Shown here piece after piece: positions 5,321 to 6,259 of a stretch of 6,259 bases of DNA. Origin of the DNA: Gemmatimonadota bacterium (GTDB lineage Bacteria; GCA-2686955); NCBI GenBank assembly GCA_002686955.1, contig NYZA01000154.1:1-6259 (forward strand), read 5' to 3'. Position numbers and translations under genes: made by a program. The notes beneath the pieces are model-generated. The model saw nothing but the letters and a program-made list of their open reading frames with translations, was not told the DNA's origin and searched no databases. The first letter of the stretch is position 1. The number at the start of each line of letters is the position of its first letter.

Positions 5321-6259
5321 TCACTCCAGGTCCTCCTCCTGGGTCGTTCGCAACACTTCGTCGAGGGTCGTGATCCCCTGCAGGACCTTCTGCCAACCAT
5401 CGTCTCTGAGGCTGCGCATCCCGCTCCGAAGCGCCACGTTCCGCAGCTCGACCGAGCTCACCTTCTGGCCCATGAGTGTCTTCAGCTCCGGTGTCACGTT
5501 CATCAGCTCGAAAATCGCGACCCGGCCCGCGTATCCCGTGTTGCGACAGTATTTGCAACCCGCGCCTTCGAACACTTGGAAGCTCTCGATCCCCTCGGGA
5601 TTGGCGATCCCGGCCTCTTCGAGAACCTCGGCCGTCACGATCGTCTTCTCCCGGCAGTGAGGACAGATCGTGCGCACCAGCCGTTGCGCCATCGCGAAGT
5701 TCAGGCAGCTCGAAATCAGATACGGCTCGACCCCCATCTCGACCAGACGAGTGACGGTGGAAGGAGCGTCGTTGGTGTGGATCGTCGAGAGCACGAGGTG
5801 TCCGGTCAGGGCGGACTGAACTGCGATATCGGCCGTCTCGAGGTCACGAATCTCACCGATCATGATCACATCGGGATCCTGCCGCACGATCGAGCGCAGC
5901 CCCGACGCGAAGGTGAGGTCGATCTCCGGCTTCACCTGGATCTGCGTGATGCCGGGCAGGTGGTACTCGATCGGATCCTCGACCGTGATGATCTTCAGGT
6001 CGGGATTATTGATGATCGAGAGCGCCGCGTAGAGCGTCGTCGTCTTCCCTGAGCCGGTCGGCCCCGTGACCATCAGAACCCCGTTCGGCCGGTGGACCGC
6101 CTTGTCGAAGAGCGTCAGATCGGCCTCGGGAAAGCCGAGCTCCTCGAGCCCGATCATCGTGCTCGACCGGTCGAGGATCCGCAGCACCGCCGACTCGCCG
6201 AACTGCGTCGGCACGGTCGACACGCGAAGGTCGATCTCGCGACCCGATGCCCGCACCCG
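5321..6259 (-). CDS. gspE: GspE, T2SS assembly ATPase, C-terminal part
   Basis: GspE is the cytoplasmic hexameric ATPase that powers pseudopilus assembly. The frame is open at 6259 and stops with TGA at 5321-5323, giving about 312 of the usual 500-570 residues. The start is outside the window, and the GTG at 6254-6256 is internal (residue 1 in this numbering). The segment starts inside the core (ASGREIDLRVSTVPT), so the N1 domains that bind GspL are missing. Visible motifs are Walker A GPTGSGKT (65-72; bases 6041-6064), the Asp box TVEDPIEY (91-98), Walker B DVIMIGEIRD (129-138) and the His box GHLVLSTIHTNDA (152-164). A tetracysteine zinc site is formed by Cys198/Cys201 and Cys234/Cys237 (CPHC, CKYC). 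The C-terminus GITTLDEVLRTTQ is typical. PilB is the homologous alternative, but the downstream gspF-L genes favour GspE. Confidence 0.95.
   Translation of the reverse strand, partial: RVRASGREIDLRVSTVPTQFGESAVLRILDRSSTMIGLEELGFPEADLTLFDKAVHRPNGVLMVTGPTGSGKTTTLYAALSIINNPDLKIITVEDPIEYHLPGITQIQVKPEIDLTFASGLRSIVRQDPDVIMIGEIRDLETADIAVQSALTGHLVLSTIHTNDAPSTVTRLVEMGVEPYLISSCLNFAMAQRLVRTICPHCREKTIVTAEVLEEAGIANPEGIESFQVFEGAGCKYCRNTGYAGRVAIFELMNVTPELKTLMGQKVSSVELRNVALRSGMRSLRDDGWQKVLQGITTLDEVLRTTQEEDLE
5323..5340 (-). promoter_or_regulatory. gspF ribosome binding region within the gspE end
   Basis: The last codons of gspE carry two Shine-Dalgarno-like stretches on the coding strand. One is GGAG at 5323-5326, ten bases before the gspF GTG and touching the gspE stop. 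The other is a purine run AGGAGGAGGA at 5331-5340, which is too far upstream for a normal start. The proximal one is the likely site. The distal one encodes Glu-Glu and may only help hold ribosomes for coupled translation. Confidence 0.45.

Noticed and set aside
4645-5373. + strand open frame of 242 codons opposite gspF
   Set aside because: It is rich in Arg, Asp and His in the way expected for antisense of a hydrophobic protein, and has no supporting motif.
1-6259. Very frequent GATC/CGATC tetramers and pentamers
   Set aside because: They mostly coincide with Ile (ATC), Asp and Glu codons in the minus-strand genes, so codon choice explains them without a special DNA motif.
3592-6259. Possibility that the cluster is a type IV pilus locus (pilB-pilC-pilA)
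   Set aside because: The four consecutive minor pseudopilins with GspH, I, J and K signatures, and the short GspG with its calcium-loop C-terminus, identify a T2SS.

Overview
The window is almost wall-to-wall coding on the minus strand. It carries the core of a type II secretion system (T2SS, general secretory pathway) operon in the classical order gspE-F-G-H-I-J-K-L. Transcription runs from the right edge to the left edge. gspE lacks its 5' part (cut at 6259) and gspL lacks its 3' part (cut at 1). The six genes between them are complete and intact.

Right to left: 5321-6259 is the C-terminal ATPase half of GspE; 4090-5313 is GspF, the polytopic platform protein; 3592-4038 is GspG, the major pseudopilin. 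The four minor pseudopilins follow: GspH 3009-3584, GspI 2566-3012, GspJ 1838-2581 and GspK 843-1841. Last is 1-846, a GspL/PilM-like protein open at the window edge. All five pseudopilins keep a prepilin-peptidase (GspO/PilD) site of the form short basic leader, Gly, then a hydrophobic helix. G, H, I and J have Glu at mature position 5, whereas GspK does not, as is usual for the tip subunit.

In the cell these products work as one machine. GspE hydrolyses ATP at the cytoplasmic face and is held there by GspL. GspF transmits the motion. GspG polymerises into the pseudopilus, which carries the H-I-J-K tip and pushes folded periplasmic substrates through the GspD secretin. gspD and gspC are probably beyond the right edge, and gspM/gspN beyond the left edge.

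The genes are tightly coupled: gaps of 7, 51 and 7 bp, then overlaps of 4, 16, 4 and 4 bp. Only gspG and gspI start with ATG; F, H, J and L start with GTG and K with TTG. The 51-bp gspF-gspG gap is the only noncoding stretch longer than a few bases. I see no RNA gene, mobile element, CRISPR array, terminator or obvious promoter.

The sequence is GC-rich (about 60% by eye), and its strong codon bias produces long spurious antisense frames. A complete gsp gene order with a PilM-like GspL fits a Gram-negative bacterium, perhaps a deltaproteobacterial-grade lineage (Myxococcota, Desulfobacterota or similar). That placement is a weak inference. This is a known system rather than a new one. The unusual points are acidic or charged insertions in GspI and GspH, a hexanucleotide repeat and a G8 tract inside coding sequence, a cysteine pair in GspG, and the heavy use of non-ATG starts.
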